Assembly (NCBI RefSeq): GCF_014770435.1
Contig: NZ_CP061739.1
Span: 3,038,001-3,102,000 of the forward strand
Direction: 5' to 3'
Length of the DNA stretch: 64,000 bases
DNA from: Psychrobacter sp. 28M-43
Lineage (GTDB): Bacteria; Pseudomonadota; Gammaproteobacteria; Pseudomonadales; Moraxellaceae
The notes under the pieces are model-generated. The model did not search any database, was not told the DNA's origin, and was given only the letters and a program-made list of their open reading frames with translations. A program made the position numbers and the translations under genes. Of this stretch, positions 32,874-41,985 are shown piece by piece (position 1 is the stretch's first letter; each line of letters starts with the position of its first letter).

Positions 32874-35800
32874 ATGATAATCCAACCAGATTGGAGTGTA
32901 TTTAAAGCAAAATTCAGTGCTAATCCTCATGATACTTTCGAATGGTTTAGTTATTTATTATTTTGTCGAAAGTATGACCTTAAAGAAGGATGGTTTGGTT
33001 ATAAAAATCAGTCAGGAATAGAAAAACAACCACTTGTACTGGGTAATAAAGTTATAGGCTTTCAGTCCAAATTTTACGACGTACCTTTATCATCTAAAAA
33101 AGATGAATTGATTAAAACTTTAAATACTTCTAAAGAACATTATCCCAATTTAACTCACTTAATAATTTATACGAATCAATTATGGGGACAAGGTAATGCT
33201 AAAGATGGTAAATCTACAGCTCTTATAGCTATTGAAGAGCGCGCATCTGAATTAAATATTGAAATTATTTGGAATGAGCATTCATTCTTCGAATCAGAAT
33301 TTGTTTGTATAGAAAATAACGACTTAGCCAGACACTTTTTTACGAATGATGATTATCAAGGTTGGGATAGATTTAAGGATTGGTCTAGCACCCAAGCCAA
33401 TGTAGACTCTCTATATTTTACTGATAACGATATCAAGGTAGTACTACCTAATCAGAAAAGAGAAGATGCAAGTCACGTAATCAACGGCATAAACGCTATA
33501 CGTAACGAGTTAAAACAGCCTAAAACCTCTGTTCGGCTTGTAGGCTTATCTGGTGTCGGTAAAACTAGATTAGCTCAAGCACTATTTGACGACCGTATAG
33601 GTAAGAATCCACTAGACGTTAGAGAGGTTTGGTATTGTGATTATGGTGAATCACCATCCCCTCTTCCACTACACTTTATAGAAGATCTTAAACAGAAAAA
33701 TAAGAAATTTATCGTTATCGTTGATAACTGTGGGCGTGACCAACACGAAATATTAACTAAATCTATCACTAATGATAATAGTCAGATTTCTCTACTGACT
33801 ATCGAATATGATATTTCTGATGACTTACCCGAAAAAACGTCAGTTTTTAAACTTGAGCCAAATAGTCCTACTCTTGTTCAAAAGGTAATAGAACGCCATT
33901 ACCCTAAAATCAACAGTCCTATCCCACATGATATTGCGCAGTTAACAGGTGGCAATTATCGACTAGCTCTTGCTATCGCGTCGACTGTGAATAAGGTAGA
34001 TAATATTGCTATATTAAATGATAAACAATTATTTGAGCGTTTGTTTTATCAAAATGGCCAGATCAATGAAGAGAACTACAAGATTGCTCAAGTTTTCTCA
34101 TTGGTTTTTTCATTTAATATTAAGGATTTATCAGAGCCAAACTCAGAACTCCAAATATTGTCTGATATCGCTGAAGTATCACCTAGAACTGCAAAACAAG
34201 TCATTGAGCAATTAAAGGCTAAAGATGTTGTTCAACAACGTGGTGATTTTAGAGCCATACTACCTCATGTCTTAGCAAACCATCTCTCTAAACAAGCCTT
34301 ACAGTGGATTGATGATGATGAACTACACGACATATTTGTTAAAATGCCAAGTCGATTACAACGCTCGATGATTAAACGTTTAAGTTACTTACATGATAAT
34401 GAAGTAGTATGCAATTTTGTTCAAAAAATATTAACTAAGGAAGGATTTATAGGTAAAAAGCTTCTTGATGGATCTATCTCTGAAGAAGAAATTAATTACT
34501 TGCGACTACTATCCCATATTGAACCTAGAGCTATCTTAGAGTTAATAGAAGAACGTCATACTCGAGATAATCTCTTTTTAACTTCTGAAAACCCTCACAT
34601 CTCTAAAATCGAATATCTTATTAAACTTCTATCTTATAAATATGAGAACTTCAGTCAGTCTTTTAATTTACTATTAGCTATAGCAAAAAATAAGCCAAAA
34701 GACTCATCTACTCAAAGCACTCTAACTTCAATGTTTAGTCTTTATACATCTGAAAGCTTAGCTACATTGGATTTGAAAAAACCACTACTACAACATCTAT
34801 TCGATAATAAAGACTTTGAGATACTCTTAAACATATTAAAATCAGCAATAGATTTTAATTCAGGTGGTGTTTTATATTCAAACTTAGATAATGGTGAAAA
34901 AAGAGATGGATATGGCTATCACCCCAAGACTAATGGTGAAATTTGGAATTGGACTGAATTTTTGTTAAACCTTTTGAATCAACTCGATATTTTGGGGTAT
35001 AAAGAAGCTAAAGAGATTTTTACCAGTCAGCTAAAGCCACTCATTCGAAGTTGTTATCAAGGTGGGTTTATGGATAGATATGTACTAGATTTCCATAGTA
35101 GGAAACCGTTTATCAAAGCCTCAATTGCCTTGAATGAGCTTATTTCATATGATTATGAAGAATTACAAAGCAATCACCCTCAAACCCTTAAAAACTTACA
35201 GAATTTAATTATTACGCTTCAACCTAAACTAGGTGAATTAGAACAGTTAATTCAGCACTATATACTGATAGGTGGTTTTGAGTTAGCAAGGTATCAAAGA
35301 GAGGCTGAAAAAAGATTAAGCCTTAAAGTTCCTAACTTTGATAGTTATGATGAATTTATTCAATATATTTCTAAAGAATTAATGAACAGTAATGACTTGC
35401 GCTCCTGTCTTGCACTATTACTAAGTAGTGATAACCCACACCTCAAATATACTGGCATAGTAATCTATCCAAAAATAGTAGAAAACAGCAATTTAAATGA
35501 CGTCTTACAGGGACTGACGGACTTGTCAATAAGTAGGCGTCCTTACTTATTACTAGGCTTGTTAAAGGAATTGAAAAACAACTCCCTTAATGACTATAAA
35601 TCAACTATCTTAGAGTTAGTGAAATCAGATGAATTTAAGCAAGTCGTACCTTGGTTAACTTTTGAGCTAAGTCAAACAGATGACGACTTTGACTTTCTGT
35701 GTGAATTGTTAGACTTAAAACTAGATATTGATTTTTACGACTATGCTTGGATTTCTGTAAAAAAAGAACGTGGGGAAATATCATCAGAGCAATTCGAAAA

Positions 35801-36608
35801 AGTTTTTGATTCTTTGATCCAGAATAGTTATGAAATTGCTATTGATCAAACCTTTCAACTTGAATCAACCTACATGAAAAGCCTGTCAGATAAATATATT
35901 TCTCCCTTTTTAAAACGTGTACCTTCAATCTATAGTAGTCATAAAACCTTTGACATAGAGGGTATGCTTAAGCTTTTACTCTCTAACAATAAGAGTATTG
36001 AAAGAGCTTTTGACGTATTCATTGAGCTATTTAACTCAGAAAAATATTTATCATTAAACCAAGAAAACCAAACTTTTGTAGCTTTAAAAGCTCTATTAAA
36101 AACTGATACTAAGCAGTTTATCAAAAGATTTGTAGAGAATGGATATCTAATATTCAATTTTATATCGTGGGGCCACTCAGATTTGCTATTTTATGCTGAA
36201 GAAAGTGCAGTAACTGATTGGATAAGTGAAGATGAGCAAGTAAGGATAGATTTTTGGATTAGATACGCGAATTTATTAAGGATTGAAGATCAAATAGGAA
36301 TTAGAAAATTCCATTGGAGTCACTTAATAGTTTATCTAATTGATAAGAGCAACAACCCTGAGTCTGTTATAGATGCAGTGTTAGCCCATAATGTTTATGA
36401 AATACACAGTTATACAGGTAGTTACTCCAATGGCATGCGAGATCAACTTGATGTCTTCGACTCACTTAAAGAACATTTAATTAAGAATAGCTTAGAAAAG
36501 TATATTCTATATTTAGAAATTAAACACACTGAATGGTTAGAGGCTATTAAAGCTCAAGAGTTAAAAGAAGCTGAAAAAAGGAAAAAAGACGAAGGTTTTG
36601 ATTATTAG
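32874..36608 (+). CDS. Avs-like STAND NTPase with nuclease-like N-terminus (candidate anti-phage protein)
   Basis: A 1,244-residue protein. Residues 1-145 resemble a PD-(D/E)XK nuclease: E23 in the FEWF helix, E50 in GIEKQP, and Q64/K66 in GFQSK match the usual E...(D/E)...QxK order. Residues 195-385 form a P-loop NTPase with Walker A GLSGVGKT (224-231), Walker B FIVIVDN (279-285, D284) and a sensor-like GGNYRLAL (359-366). A winged-helix-like region spans about 390-475. About 480-1215 is helical repeat-like, and the C-terminus is a Lys/Glu-rich helix. This is the layout of STAND defence proteins such as Avs, in which a nuclease is joined to a sensor that recognises phage proteins. AAAGG seven bases before the ATG supports the start. 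DNA is much AT-richer than neighbours (18 of 60 G+C at 35581-35640). Assignment to a named Avs type is not possible here. Confidence 0.75.
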   Translation: MIIQPDWSVFKAKFSANPHDTFEWFSYLLFCRKYDLKEGWFGYKNQSGIEKQPLVLGNKVIGFQSKFYDVPLSSKKDELIKTLNTSKEHYPNLTHLIIYTNQLWGQGNAKDGKSTALIAIEERASELNIEIIWNEHSFFESEFVCIENNDLARHFFTNDDYQGWDRFKDWSSTQANVDSLYFTDNDIKVVLPNQKREDASHVINGINAIRNELKQPKTSVRLVGLSGVGKTRLAQALFDDRIGKNPLDVREVWYCDYGESPSPLPLHFIEDLKQKNKKFIVIVDNCGRDQHEILTKSITNDNSQISLLTIEYDISDDLPEKTSVFKLEPNSPTLVQKVIERHYPKINSPIPHDIAQLTGGNYRLALAIASTVNKVDNIAILNDKQLFERLFYQNGQINEENYKIAQVFSLVFSFNIKDLSEPNSELQILSDIAEVSPRTAKQVIEQLKAKDVVQQRGDFRAILPHVLANHLSKQALQWIDDDELHDIFVKMPSRLQRSMIKRLSYLHDNEVVCNFVQKILTKEGFIGKKLLDGSISEEEINYLRLLSHIEPRAILELIEERHTRDNLFLTSENPHISKIEYLIKLLSYKYENFSQSFNLLLAIAKNKPKDSSTQSTLTSMFSLYTSESLATLDLKKPLLQHLFDNKDFEILLNILKSAIDFNSGGVLYSNLDNGEKRDGYGYHPKTNGEIWNWTEFLLNLLNQLDILGYKEAKEIFTSQLKPLIRSCYQGGFMDRYVLDFHSRKPFIKASIALNELISYDYEELQSNHPQTLKNLQNLIITLQPKLGELEQLIQHYILIGGFELARYQREAEKRLSLKVPNFDSYDEFIQYISKELMNSNDLRSCLALLLSSDNPHLKYTGIVIYPKIVENSNLNDVLQGLTDLSISRRPYLLLGLLKELKNNSLNDYKSTILELVKSDEFKQVVPWLTFELSQTDDDFDFLCELLDLKLDIDFYDYAWISVKKERGEISSEQFEKVFDSLIQNSYEIAIDQTFQLESTYMKSLSDKYISPFLKRVPSIYSSHKTFDIEGMLKLLLSNNKSIERAFDVFIELFNSEKYLSLNQENQTFVALKALLKTDTKQFIKRFVENGYLIFNFISWGHSDLLFYAEESAVTDWISEDEQVRIDFWIRYANLLRIEDQIGIRKFHWSHLIVYLIDKSNNPESVIDAVLAHNVYEIHSYTGSYSNGMRDQLDVFDSLKEHLIKNSLEKYILYLEIKHTEWLEAIKAQELKEAEKRKKDEGFDY

Positions 36609-36672
36609 ACAATTGCAATAAATACGTTGTACTTCTTTTATCCATCTAAAGCCTTATTAAGCTCCTCAAAAC

Positions 36673-36706
36673 AAAAAGTCTTCTATCCATACAGAGGACG
36701 TTTTTG
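36673..36706 (+). terminator. Terminator after the Avs-like gene
   Basis: An imperfect hairpin has arms GTCTTCT and AGAGGAC around seven to eight bases, A-runs before and T5 after. It closes the single-gene AT-rich insert. Confidence 0.7.
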
Positions 36707-36787
36707 CTTCATTCAATGTATCAGAATATAAACCAATATCAGCCATGCAGTTTGCTTATTTATTGGGGGGATTACCTAGCCCTCATT

Positions 36788-36796
36788 TGCTATACT
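36788..36796 (+). promoter_or_regulatory. Extended -10 promoter candidate for avtA
   Basis: TGCTATACT lies 63 bp before the avtA ATG. It matches the extended -10 form also seen upstream of nqrM. Confidence 0.5.
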
Positions 36797-36858
36797 AGCC
36801 TAATTTTTATCAATCAAATTCCTTCTTATAACACCCTCCCAAACAGCATGGTAGCCTT

Positions 36859-38181
36859 ATGAAATTCTCAAAGTTCGGTCAAAAATTCACCCAGCCTACT
36901 GGCATCTCACAATTGATGGATGATCTGGGCGACGCGCTAAAAAGCGATCAGCCAGTCAACATGCTAGGCGGTGGTAACCCTGCCAAAATTGATGCCGTCA
37001 ATGAGCTGTTTTTGGAGACCTATAAAGCGCTGGGCGTTGATAACGATACAGGCGTACCCAATAGCAGCGCGATTATCAGCATGGCGAACTACTCCAATCC
37101 GCAAGGCGATGCCGCCTTTATCGATGCGCTCGTTGGCTTCTTTAACCGTCATTATGATTGGAACCTCACTTCAGAAAATATCGCTCTGACCAATGGCTCA
37201 CAGAATGCGTTTTTCTATCTGTTTAATCTATTTGGCGGTGCGTTCACAGATGAGCAGAACGAATCTGTCGATAAGTCCATTCTACTGCCATTGACCCCTG
37301 AGTATATTGGCTATAGTGATGTGCATGTGGAAGGTCAGCATTTCACCGCCGTATTACCGCATATCGATGAAGTGACGCATGATGGCGAAGAAGGCTTCTT
37401 TAAATATCGTGTGGATTTTGACGCGTTAGAGAACTTGCCAGCGTTAAAGGAAGGTCGTATCGGCGCGATTTGCTGCTCACGTCCGACCAATCCAACTGGT
37501 AATGTGCTAACTGATGACGAAATGGCGCATTTGGCTGAGATTGCCAAACGCTATGACATACCGCTGATTATCGATAACGCCTACGGTATGCCCTTCCCCA
37601 ATATCATCTACTCTGACGCGCACCTGAATTGGGATAACAATACGATTCTATGCTTTAGCCTGTCGAAGATTGGTTTGCCTGGTATGCGTACGGGTATTAT
37701 TGTGGCCGACGCCAAAGTAATCGAAGCGGTTAGCGCGATGAATGCCGTGGTCAATCTAGCACCGACACGCTTTGGTGCAGCGATTGCCACGCCATTGGTA
37801 GAAAACGACCGTATCAAGCAGTTATCTGATAACGACATCAAGCCGTTTTATCAAAAGCAGGCCACCCTTGCCGTTAAGCTGTTAAAAGAAGCCTTGGGCA
37901 ACTATCCGTTGGTCATTCATAAACCTGAAGGCGCGATATTCTTATGGTTATGGTTTAAAGACTTGCCGATTAGCACGCTGGATCTATACGAGCGCCTAAA
38001 AGAAAAAGGCACGCTTATTGTACCAAGTGAGTACTTCTTCCCTGGTGTCGATGTTAGCGATTATCAGCATGCGCACGAGTGTATCCGCATGAGTATCGCC
38101 GCCGATGAGCAGACGCTAACTGATGGTATCAAAGCCATCGGTGAAGTCGTACGTGAGCTTTATGATGAAGCCGAAAAATAA
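36859..38181 (+). CDS. avtA: Valine--pyruvate aminotransferase
   Basis: A fold-type I PLP aminotransferase that moves amino groups among alanine, valine and 2-aminobutyrate. The 440 residues match AvtA: an N-terminal FSKFGQKFTQPTGI block, GGGNPA (about 37-42), the NGSQNAFFYLFNLF block (about 111-124) and the SLSKIGLPG motif with PLP lysine K270. These are close to E. coli AvtA. The gene is preceded by an extended -10 and followed by a terminator. Confidence 0.95.
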   Translation: MKFSKFGQKFTQPTGISQLMDDLGDALKSDQPVNMLGGGNPAKIDAVNELFLETYKALGVDNDTGVPNSSAIISMANYSNPQGDAAFIDALVGFFNRHYDWNLTSENIALTNGSQNAFFYLFNLFGGAFTDEQNESVDKSILLPLTPEYIGYSDVHVEGQHFTAVLPHIDEVTHDGEEGFFKYRVDFDALENLPALKEGRIGAICCSRPTNPTGNVLTDDEMAHLAEIAKRYDIPLIIDNAYGMPFPNIIYSDAHLNWDNNTILCFSLSKIGLPGMRTGIIVADAKVIEAVSAMNAVVNLAPTRFGAAIATPLVENDRIKQLSDNDIKPFYQKQATLAVKLLKEALGNYPLVIHKPEGAIFLWLWFKDLPISTLDLYERLKEKGTLIVPSEYFFPGVDVSDYQHAHECIRMSIAADEQTLTDGIKAIGEVVRELYDEAEK

Positions 38182-38220
38182 GATGAGCTGCTAAAATCAT
38201 AAATTCAAATAGCAAAACGA

Positions 38221-38251
38221 AAAAACGGACTAATTAATAGTCCGTTTTTTT
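38221..38251 (+). terminator. Bidirectional terminator after avtA
   Basis: The stem ACGGACT/AGTCCGT around AATTAAT is flanked by A and T runs on both sides, so it works in both directions. It overlaps the last codons of the minus-strand gene ending at 38234. Confidence 0.9.
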
Positions 38252-38623
38252 ATGGCGTTTGGTCAATGAAGTCGATTTATTGGTTGGTCGAAATATAGTC
38301 GTCCACTTATTCAGTGCAAAGAGCACATACGGCAGCATACAGGTATTAATCAAATCACGAATACTTGCGAGTATTTGATCACGGCTCAAGCCTGCCAAGC
38401 CAAGCGATTCAATCGTATCTCGATTGTCCAGATACTCACCCAACAGCGCAATGCAAGTCACGACGATCAATGCAATAAATGACCGAATACCTTGGCTTTT
38501 GATAATAGGACGCAGCGCAACCAGACACAGCAGATAAACACCGACACCGACATAGATATGTAAGGCATCTTTGGCAAGGCCAGTTGTTTCCACAACATTC
38601 ATTTTAAAGGCAGTAAAATCCAC
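38234..38623 (-). CDS. VanZ-like small membrane protein
   Basis: A 129-residue protein with about three hydrophobic segments (about 22-40, 46-62, 90-108) and a basic C-terminus. The KDALHIYVG, GEYLD and DLINT pattern resembles VanZ-like proteins, which are integral membrane proteins of unclear function. I judge that similarity by eye only. No ribosome-binding site is obvious. Its 3' end runs into the avtA terminator hairpin. Convergent to avtA. Confidence 0.65.
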   Translation of the reverse strand: MDFTAFKMNVVETTGLAKDALHIYVGVGVYLLCLVALRPIIKSQGIRSFIALIVVTCIALLGEYLDNRDTIESLGLAGLSRDQILASIRDLINTCMLPYVLFALNKWTTIFRPTNKSTSLTKRHKKTDY

Positions 38624-38806
38624 TGAGATATTCCAAGTATAAGCGAGTAGAAAATAACTGAGCGTATCACTAAACCATGATGGCTAAACTATAATAGCTA
38701 AAGAATAGTAGCTACAAAGTGATGGCTGAGCATAAAAAAGGCAGATTATACAATTGATAATCTACCTTCTACTAAATTAAATATTCACTTCACGTTTATC
38801 GCCTAC

Positions 38807-39442
38807 TCACACATTCCACTCTACAAAGTTCTTGAGCAGTTGCAAGCCAGCAGTATGGCTCTTTTCTGGATGGAACTGGGTGGCAAATAGATTGTCTTGG
38901 ATCACACTGGCACAGAACGGTTGACCATAGTCACATACCGCCGCTACTTGTGAGCTATCGGCAGGCTCACAGTAATAACTATGCACAAAGTAAAAATGCG
39001 CGTTGTCTTCGATACCGTGCCATAGCGGATGGTCAAAATCCATATCGCTAATGGTATTCCAGCCCATATGCGGTACTTTTATCGTTGCACCCTGCTTGTC
39101 TTTCCACGTAGGGTCAAACGCTTCTACAGTGCCGTTTAAGATGCCCAAACAGTCCGTGCCACCATTTTCAGCTGACTGCTCAAACAATGCCTGCATGCCC
39201 ACACAGATGGCCATAACGGGCTTGTTAAACACTGCATGACGTATCACTTCATCAATGCCCGCCTCTTGCATGCCAGCGATACAATCACGCATCGCACCCA
39301 CACCAGGGAAAACGATTTTATCAGCCGCCGCCACGACTTTTGGATCATTGGTGATAGAGACTTCTGCCCCGACTACCGATAGGGCCTTGCTAGCAGAGTG
39401 CAGGTTGCCCATACCATAATCTAATAGTGCTACTTTAGTCAT
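38807..39442 (-). CDS. hisH: Imidazole glycerol phosphate synthase subunit HisH
   Basis: Glutamine amidotransferase that supplies ammonia to HisF in histidine synthesis. The 211 residues have the class I triad C80 (in ICVGMQ), H191 and E193 (FHPEKS). The [10 protein letters not shown] oxyanion block is at about 45-54. I chose 39442 as start because the next residues ([12 protein letters not shown]) are the family N-terminus; 19 upstream residues have no support. It lies 175 bp downstream of hisB, without hisA or hisF after it. Confidence 0.96.
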   Translation of the reverse strand: MTKVALLDYGMGNLHSASKALSVVGAEVSITNDPKVVAAADKIVFPGVGAMRDCIAGMQEAGIDEVIRHAVFNKPVMAICVGMQALFEQSAENGGTDCLGILNGTVEAFDPTWKDKQGATIKVPHMGWNTISDMDFDHPLWHGIEDNAHFYFVHSYYCEPADSSQVAAVCDYGQPFCASVIQDNLFATQFHPEKSHTAGLQLLKNFVEWNV

Positions 39443-39617
39443 CGATTGGTTCTCATTTTTAAATATTTTGACTACTGTACTATTTATATTATTGACCATT
39501 TATATTGTTGGCTATTACTAAGGTGTAGATAAGGTTTTGCTACAAGGAAGTCAAGCGCAGGCTGTACAACCAGTACGCTAAGCTTGACTGACACCGTAGA
39601 AGAGCCTTAAATGCGCC

Positions 39618-40283
39618 TTAGAAAGCCTCTTTGGTCGATGGCAAGGTGTTTAGCGCACGCTCATCATATTCACAGGCCATACGTAATGCACGAGCAAAGG
39701 CTTTAAAGGTTGATTCGATCTGATGATGGCTGTTTTTGCCTTTTAGATTATCCAAATGCACAGTCATCCATGAGTGATTGACGAACCCGTAAAAGAACTC
39801 ACTGAACAAATCAACATCAAAACGGCCGACGTGCGAGCGTGTAAATGGGATATCCATGTGTAGACCAGGACGCCCTGACAGATCGACGACAGCACGGGTC
39901 AATGACTCATCTAGCGGCGCATAAAAATGCCCATAACGACGAATGCCTTTTTTGTCACCCAATGCTTTGTTAAATGCTTGGCCAAGCGTAATGCCAGTGT
40001 CTTCGACGCTATGATGGTCATCAATAAACGTATCACCGGTACATTTGATGTCTAGGTCAAACAAACCGTGACGCTTGATTTGATCAATCATATGATCCAA
40101 AAATGGCACACCTGTGTCTACCGTGCCTTTACCTGTACCATCTAAATTAACGGTACAAGTGATTTGCGTTTCGGCAGTGATACGCTCAACGGTCGCGATA
40201 CGTTCAGGGCGACCATATAGATTTACGTTTTTTGACTCAGTTTGCTCAGGTGTGGCAGCAGTCGTCGTTGCATTGGCTGTCAT
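39618..40283 (-). CDS. hisB: Imidazoleglycerol-phosphate dehydratase
   Basis: A manganese enzyme catalysing the dehydration of IGP. The 221 residues contain the metal-binding motifs FLDHM (H64) and DDHHSVED (H90, H91, E94), and their repeated counterparts near the C-terminus. It is the monofunctional form, without a phosphatase domain. A 20-residue Thr/Ala/Glu-rich tail precedes the conserved region, so the start could be slightly downstream. AGAGAG precedes the ATG. Confidence 0.96.
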   Translation of the reverse strand: MTANATTTAATPEQTESKNVNLYGRPERIATVERITAETQITCTVNLDGTGKGTVDTGVPFLDHMIDQIKRHGLFDLDIKCTGDTFIDDHHSVEDTGITLGQAFNKALGDKKGIRRYGHFYAPLDESLTRAVVDLSGRPGLHMDIPFTRSHVGRFDVDLFSEFFYGFVNHSWMTVHLDNLKGKNSHHQIESTFKAFARALRMACEYDERALNTLPSTKEAF

Positions 40284-40657
40284 GGCTACTCTCTATCAGT
40301 TTTTATCAGTGAAAAGCGGTCAATAAATAAGGAAAAAACCTGCCCAAAATATTTTACTAGTGTCTGGGACAGACCTTAGCAGAAAATGATATATACAAAA
40401 GATATCAACATATTAGGGCTGATACATACTAAATATTATATAGCCTCATCATAGCAAACCCTAACATTTACTGCCACGACCAAGCGGTAAACCACGCACA
40501 AAATCACCTCATTCTGCTAAAATAGTGTGTTCAGTATTATCAATCATGACTCGCGCTGACTTTGAAGACCCTTACTTACGGCACTACACGCTATGACATT
40601 GTGCTGTCTCATATTGCTAATTTATACTATAGAAACCCTCTATTTATAGGAACTGCT
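40284..40657. other. 374-bp divergent gap between hisB and the GNAT-like gene
   Basis: No gene is visible. A TGCTAAAAT extended -10 lies at 40515-40523 on the plus strand. The first 30 codons of a longer frame from 40562 are probably non-coding because the ribosome-binding site is at 40648. No clear promoter was seen for hisB. Confidence 0.4.
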
Positions 40658-41080
40658 ATGCCTTTAGAAGCGATCGCCATTAATAGTTTGGATGCGCCAC
40701 TTATCAAAAAACCTGCTCGCGACAATGAGCTAGCAGAGCGTTTGCAGGCGTTGTACGATAGTGATGATGCGCAGCCTGACGGTATCGAGGTATTAAATAT
40801 CGTTGAGCAAGGGTTTAAACGTGGACAGTACCTGTATGTTGGGATGTTCAATGATAAGCCTATCGCTGCGGTCGCCTGCTTTGATGACGGGCAGACCAAT
40901 GCTAAGCGTCTACAATATCTCACTGTGCATCCAGAGAATCGTAAACGTGCTATCGATGCTAAGTTTATTAAACTGGTCTATGATTGCGAAGTTAGAAAAG
41001 GCGTACGTGAATTTGTCCCCGCGGACGCCGATATTCACCGTATCATGAGTGAGTACGAACTGTTGCGTGTAAAAGACTAA
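40658..41080 (+). CDS. GNAT-like acetyltransferase-fold protein
   Basis: A 140-residue protein with a GNAT-like core: a strand pair around YVGMFNDKPIAAVACF (about 65-80) and the LQYLTVHPENRKRAIDAKF segment (about 89-107), where an acetyl-CoA-binding loop would lie. It is not a textbook Q/RxxGxG/A motif, so it may be a non-catalytic member. The start at 40658 follows AGGAA by five bases; a frame from 40562 would add 32 residues. Function unknown. Confidence 0.65.
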   Translation: MPLEAIAINSLDAPLIKKPARDNELAERLQALYDSDDAQPDGIEVLNIVEQGFKRGQYLYVGMFNDKPIAAVACFDDGQTNAKRLQYLTVHPENRKRAIDAKFIKLVYDCEVRKGVREFVPADADIHRIMSEYELLRVKD

Positions 41081-41156
41081 ACTGAGCGCTAAAATGGTTA
41101 ATTTTGCCAATATCTAATTATTTATCGTCTTTTATCAGATATAATGCAAAAACAGC

Positions 41157-41185
41157 TTGACAGAAGCGCGTATATTTAGTTTAAT
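41157..41185 (+). promoter_or_regulatory. tRNA-Phe promoter
   Basis: TTGACA (41157-41162), a 17-bp spacer and TTTAAT (41180-41185), 18 bp before the mature tRNA. The -35 is perfect. Confidence 0.75.
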
Positions 41186-41203
41186 AGCGACCTCAACGAA
41201 GAC

Positions 41204-41279
41204 GGCTCGATAGCTCAGTAGGTAGAGCAACGGATTGAAAATCCGTGTGTCGGCAGTTCGATCCTGCCTCGAGCCACCA
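41204..41279 (+). tRNA. tRNA-Phe (anticodon GAA)
   Basis: A 76-nt cloverleaf with acceptor GGCTCGA/TCGAGCC, discriminator A and encoded CCA. The anticodon loop TTGAAAA gives anticodon GAA. T-arm GCAGTTCGATCCTGC. It is a stand-alone tRNA between its promoter and a terminator. Confidence 0.97.
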
Positions 41280-41296
41280 TTCGTTAATAGAATTCT

Positions 41297-41332
41297 AAAA
41301 AGCCCTGAACAGCAATGTTTGGGGCTTTTTTT
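41297..41332 (+). terminator. Terminator after tRNA-Phe
   Basis: AAAAAGCCC and GGGCTTTTTT arms around a 16-base loop with a T-run. It lies 18 bp after the tRNA. Confidence 0.85.
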
Positions 41333-41422
41333 ATGTTTAAATTTTACCCTACTCTTTAGCGTTCATTCTATTCATGCGTCGCTCTTATTTGTAGAGCCGA
41401 CCACTATTCGTAAAAACGACAA

Positions 41423-41779
41423 CTATTCGTACAACCGACCACGTAGTAGTAAATTACAGCGCTCACGCGAATCCAAGTCGTATATAGTTGCGCGGTAATC
41501 AATACCGTGACGCCCCTCAAAGAATATCACTCGGTCGCCTACTGCCAAAAAACAAGACGTACGCGCATCATAGATAAAGCCATCTATCACAAATGCCAAA
41601 TCGCGATCTATCTCGCGTACCGTATAAGTCTCCCCTTGCGGAATCAAACGTTCAAACCACGCGCTGTGGGCAGCCGTAGTAGCTAGTATGCTTGTCGTTA
41701 ACAATAGCCATGCCACCAGTGTATTTTTGGGCAATAGCAAGCGGCTCGGCTTCTTGACACTTATCTTATTTCTCAACAT
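41423..41779 (-). CDS. Small secreted protein, unknown function
   Basis: A 118-residue protein that I do not recognise. It starts with a basic N-terminus, a hydrophobic core (about 20-36) and a probable signal cleavage after AHSA. The mature part of about 80 residues is charged and has exactly two cysteines, in SCF and RCN, which could form a disulfide. The start at 41779 follows GAGAG by five bases; an upstream start at 41905 would add 42 unsupported residues. It is monocistronic, divergent from the DUF4385 gene. Confidence 0.65.
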   Translation of the reverse strand: MLRNKISVKKPSRLLLPKNTLVAWLLLTTSILATTAAHSAWFERLIPQGETYTVREIDRDLAFVIDGFIYDARTSCFLAVGDRVIFFEGRHGIDYRATIYDLDSRERCNLLLRGRLYE

Positions 41780-41985
41780 AGTATCTCTCGTGGCATTGCG
41801 TTCATCATATTTGTAGCCTTCATATGTCTCGCATCTGACTTTACCATAACAATTTCTACTTAACGCTCTTAATGCTAAATACCTACTGTCACGGTTGCAT
41901 AACATTTTTGTGCTTTTATCTAAACAGCTTGGCTAAGTATACTCAATAACCATATACGAATAGATAAGAATAATAGGTCATAGAT

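Noticed and set aside
32874..36608. Multi-gene defence island around the Avs-like gene
   Set aside because: Both flanks are housekeeping operons with terminators; no second defence, toxin or mobility gene is visible.
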